64,000 nucleotides of DNA from Streptomyces sp. NBC_01707 (GTDB lineage: Bacteria > Actinomycetota > Actinomycetes > Streptomycetales > Streptomycetaceae): contig NZ_CP109190.1 of NCBI RefSeq assembly GCF_041438805.1, positions 4,836,001-4,900,000 of the forward strand, read 5' to 3'. The position numbers were made by a program, and so were the translations under genes. Below, piece after piece: positions 61,397 to 64,000 of this stretch (position 1 is its first letter; each line of letters begins with the position of its first letter). The notes beneath the pieces are model-generated. The model had not been told where the DNA came from. It saw only the letters and a list, made by a program, of their open reading frames with translations, and did no database searches.

Positions 61397-63304
61397 TCAG
61401 GCCGCCGCGGCCGCCGCGGCCAGGATGCGGTGCAGGACGGGGATCGGGATCGCCGGGTTGGTGACCGCCGCGCATGCCGTGGCGCGGTCGTGCAGCAGCC
61501 CGGCAAGGACGCGGGCCGGCAGCCGTGGACTGCGTATCGCGGTCCCGCGGACGTAGTCCGCCGGGTCGTTCAGCAGCCGCACCGCGTCGGCCGGTGACAG
61601 CCGGGAGTCCTCAGCCGCGCGGCGGCGCACCTCGGCTTCGGGATCGCGAGCGAGACGCGCGACGTCGGCCGGCGTGGACTCCGGATCGTCCAGGGCCAGG
61701 CGGCGCATCCGCCCGACGGGGTCGTCGACGTAGCGCAGCAGGCCCGTGCGGGGGAAGTTGGGGTGGCTGCGGGGGCGGCCGGGGTGACTGAAGCTGCCGT
61801 CCCACCAGCGCCAGACCTCCAGCAGCATCTCGGCCGGCGCGTCGTCGCACGACTCGGCGAGGAACAGGCGGACCGTCCGGTCCTCGTCCCTGGCCAGACG
61901 CTCCACGACGTCCGACGGAAGATGCCGGGCACGGGCCACGCTGCGGCGGACGAGCGGATGGGACGACACGGCCAGTCGGCGCATTGCGTCGGTGTCGCCG
62001 TGCAGGCTCTCGATCCAGGGCACAGTGCGCGACATCGACGCCGGGTCGAATTCGTGGCGGACCGCGGCACGCTGCTCCTCGGTGAGGTCAGGTCGCAGCG
62101 CCACCATCGAGCGGATGTCGTCGCAGGCGTCCTGCGCCAGGACCGCGACACCGTGCGCGCCGAGCCGTGGGTTGGCGGCCAGCGCCCGGCGTACCTCCTC
62201 GTCCCCGTCCCGGACCAGCTCCGCCTCCAACCCGGGTGCGAGGCAGCACTGTTCGAGCGCCCGCCGGGGCGCGGGCAGCGCGGTGAAGACCTCGCGAGGC
62301 ATGGGGACGCCGGTGTGATGGGCAAGCAGCGCCGCCGTACGCACCGCGTCGTCGGTGTCGGCCAGCAGCCGCTCCCGCAGCGGCGCGGGGAGGTCGTCCC
62401 ACCGGGCGCAGCCGGCTGCCCGCACCCGGGGATCGGCATCGGCCACGAGACCGGGGAGATGGTGGGCGGGGAGCCCAGGCAGTTCGGCGGCCTGGGCGCG
62501 GGACGGGCCGGCGAGTAGGTCGTCGTACAGGTCCGCGGGGAGTTCGACCCCCCAGGCGCAGGCATGCTCGGCCCAGAGCACGCGCCGGCTCGACGACGGT
62601 TCGGCGCGGACCAGGCGTACCCACTGATCGGACGTGAGCTTGGGCCGGAAGGTGTCGGCGGGCCTCGACCGCACCCGCGGATCGGGGTGCGCCACGGCGG
62701 CGTCGAGGACGGCAGGCCGGTCGCAGCCGTGCAGGAAGCCCTCCGCCACATCCAGCAGCCGGATCAGCAGCTCGTCCGGCGCGGCCGGATTGGACCCGAT
62801 CCCCTCCGCCCAGTGCAGAGGCCACGCCGGCCGACCGGGCACGGCCGCCCACACCTCGGCGCGCTCGACCTCCGTCTCGCGCCCGGCGGCCGCCGCGGCC
62901 TCCTCCAGCCGCTCCGGCAGTCGGTCGAGGGCCGTCACCCGAGGGCCGTCCGCGCCGGGCACCTCCGCCAGCAGCACCTGTCCGTCGAGGGAGAGCGCCA
63001 CGAACCCGAGGTCGCCGATCAACTCCGGCACACCGCCGCCGGCATAGCGGACCCGGGTCCACCAGGAGTCGTTGCCGCCGATCCGGTACCCGAGGACGGC
63101 GACCAGAAATCCGCCGTCGGCACCGGCAAGGCGGCGCCACCACACGGCGTCGAGCGCTTCCCGGGCCGCGCCGCCCGGCGCCGCGATCCCTCGCGCGATG
63201 CGCCAGCCGGCCTCCGGCGGGAACAGGCTGCCCGGGCGCACGTCCTCGACGACCGTGAGCCCGGCCCGCGCGAGCAGTTCGTGGAGTCCCTCTCGGTGTT
63301 GCAC
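61397..63304 (-). CDS. Large repeat protein (HEAT/variant leucine-rich type)
   Basis: A 635-residue protein. The first ~230 residues are an unrecognised mixed domain; from ~235 on, short helical units repeat with the pattern ahpDPrVRsrpA, DADPRVRAAGCARWDDLP, DTDDAVRTAALLAHH, DGDEEVRRALAANPRLG, PLVRRSVARARHLP and DPEAEVRRRAAEDSRLSP. The spacing and D-x-x-V-R-x-x-A consensus fit HEAT-like or variant leucine-rich repeats, a protein-protein scaffold. GTG at 63304 chosen; a longer in-frame start at 63346 lacks a better ribosome site. Function unknown. Confidence 0.75.
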   Translation of the reverse strand: MQHREGLHELLARAGLTVVEDVRPGSLFPPEAGWRIARGIAAPGGAAREALDAVWWRRLAGADGGFLVAVLGYRIGGNDSWWTRVRYAGGGVPELIGDLGFVALSLDGQVLLAEVPGADGPRVTALDRLPERLEEAAAAAGRETEVERAEVWAAVPGRPAWPLHWAEGIGSNPAAPDELLIRLLDVAEGFLHGCDRPAVLDAAVAHPDPRVRSRPADTFRPKLTSDQWVRLVRAEPSSSRRVLWAEHACAWGVELPADLYDDLLAGPSRAQAAELPGLPAHHLPGLVADADPRVRAAGCARWDDLPAPLRERLLADTDDAVRTAALLAHHTGVPMPREVFTALPAPRRALEQCCLAPGLEAELVRDGDEEVRRALAANPRLGAHGVAVLAQDACDDIRSMVALRPDLTEEQRAAVRHEFDPASMSRTVPWIESLHGDTDAMRRLAVSSHPLVRRSVARARHLPSDVVERLARDEDRTVRLFLAESCDDAPAEMLLEVWRWWDGSFSHPGRPRSHPNFPRTGLLRYVDDPVGRMRRLALDDPESTPADVARLARDPEAEVRRRAAEDSRLSPADAVRLLNDPADYVRGTAIRSPRLPARVLAGLLHDRATACAAVTNPAIPIPVLHRILAAAAAAA

Positions 63305-63731
63305 GCGGTCATGATCCCCACCGACTCGCGGTGGGACAAGGCCCACAGCCCAGGCGCGACCGGCCCCGCACCCCCGTACACGTCATCGGCTGCGACGTCG
63401 TTCGGCGGTCCCCACGCGGGCGGCTCGGGCCGGACCCGCCACTGCATCAAAGGCTTCGGCCCGGATTCGGACGAGACAGGGCCAGGTCGGCATGGGTCCG
63501 AGGATCCCGTCATGCGTCGCGAAACAGGTGACCGGACCGGTCAGGATTCGAGAAGCGCGGACCCCCGAGCCGCAGTTAGCGTGACCGCGCGGAGGTGGTT
63601 CCGTTGGCTCTCCTTCTCTTGCGGGCTCGCCCCGGTCAAGACGAACGGCCAGCGGAGAAATCACCGTCCGAGGCGATCGGGCTGCCGATCGCCGGACCGT
63701 CCCGACCGGACCCACGACTTCAGGAGCGACC
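63305..63731. other. 427-bp divergent intergenic region
   Basis: Between the repeat-protein start (-) and the VOC gene (+). I see no convincing gene and no striking repeat; promoters for both sides should lie here. Confidence 0.4.
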
Positions 63732-64000
63732 ATGACCGGCTCTTCCACCCAGGGAATCAAGACCGTGCTGCATCCCGTTTCCGACCTGGCGGCGGCCAAG
63801 AAGGTGTACGCCGCCCTGCTCGGCGTACCGCCGCAGGCCGACGAGTCCTACTACGTCGGCTTCGAGGCCGCGGGCCAGCACATCGGGCTGGTGCCGGGCG
63901 GTGGACCGCAGGGCATGGCCTCACCGGTGGCCTACTGGCACGTGCCGGACATCGAGGCGAAGCTCGCCGAGGTGACCGCCGCGGGTGCCACCGTGAAGGA
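63732..64000 (+). CDS. VOC-family (glyoxalase/bleomycin-resistance) protein, 3'-truncated by window
   Basis: The first 89 codons of a VOC protein: TVLHPVSDLAAAKKVYAALL (beta-alpha-beta opening), SYYVGFEAAGQHIGLVPGGG and VAYWHVPDIEAKLAEVTAAG. Metal-binding positions (His ~15, E or H later) are compatible with a dioxygenase/glyoxalase-type enzyme, but the end of the protein is outside the window. ATG at 63732, after GGAGCGACC. Members often act as antibiotic-binding or isomerase proteins. Confidence 0.8.
   Translation, partial: MTGSSTQGIKTVLHPVSDLAAAKKVYAALLGVPPQADESYYVGFEAAGQHIGLVPGGGPQGMASPVAYWHVPDIEAKLAEVTAAGATVK

Noticed and set aside
1..64000. CRISPR array or rRNA genes
   Set aside because: No regularly spaced 25-40 nt repeats with unique spacers were seen; the 13-bp iterons are too short and have no spacers. 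No rRNA-like sequence was noticed.

Overview
The window is very GC-rich, with GTG/TTG starts, tight operons, TAT and lipoprotein signals, and MsiK, MshA, CarD and PhoRP-PhoU. It is a Streptomyces chromosome. From about 30 kb onward the gene order matches, as far as I remember it, the S. coelicolor SCO42xx region (mshA, gpmA, phoU-phoR-phoP, carD, ispD-ispF, cysS, rRNA methyltransferase, msiK). I could not check this by search.

Bases 1-30,137 are an accessory region rich in genome-defence genes. It holds (a) a tightly coupled four-gene helicase operon: a partial SF2 helicase, a UvrD-like SF1 helicase, a DrmA-like helicase and a DrmB/DUF1998 protein, i.e. a DISARM-related core with no visible methyltransferase or phospholipase-D nuclease; (b) a truncated IS4-type transposase, a GIY-YIG nuclease-like protein and an unknown small protein; (c) a TPR-bearing Ser/Thr kinase upstream of an SF1 helicase with a RelE-like N-terminus, and a DUF397 remnant; (d) a type I restriction-modification set (hsdM, hsdS, hsdR) preceded by a second adenine methyltransferase with a helix-turn-helix and a fused target-recognition-like domain, and followed by a glycine-rich membrane protein; (e) divergently, a DndB-like DGQHR protein and an RNase HI-like protein that share a conserved 40-nt leader, then three small membrane or secreted proteins. 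The region ends at a tRNA-Thr(TGT) gene next to a partial tRNA-Thr copy, the usual signature of an integration hot spot.

Bases 30,138-64,000 are core chromosome: tRNA-Thr; msiK (sugar ABC transporter ATPase) with a DasR-like site; a nucleotidyltransferase and a DoxX protein; rlmB, cysS, a PPOX/F420 enzyme, ispF, ispD and carD; a lipoprotein; phoP-phoR and divergent phoU with a PHO box between them; a 46-residue Cys-rich peptide preceded by 13-bp iterons; an MFS transporter; gpmA; a membrane Ser/Thr kinase; a RelE-like toxin-antitoxin pair; a lipoprotein; an APH-family kinase; an exported beta-helix protein; a YbjN protein; mshA (mycothiol); a methyltransferase; an NlpC/P60 endopeptidase; a receiver-PP2C phosphatase; a DUF2516 protein; an HbhA-like helical protein; an XRE regulator behind two palindromes; a repeat protein; and the start of a VOC-family gene.

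Many core genes are separated by strong inverted-repeat terminators, listed individually. The strongest leads for something undescribed are the DISARM-like operon without its usual partners, the DGQHR/RNase H pair with its repeated leader, the iteron-controlled Cys-rich peptide and the kinase plus RelE-helicase pair.
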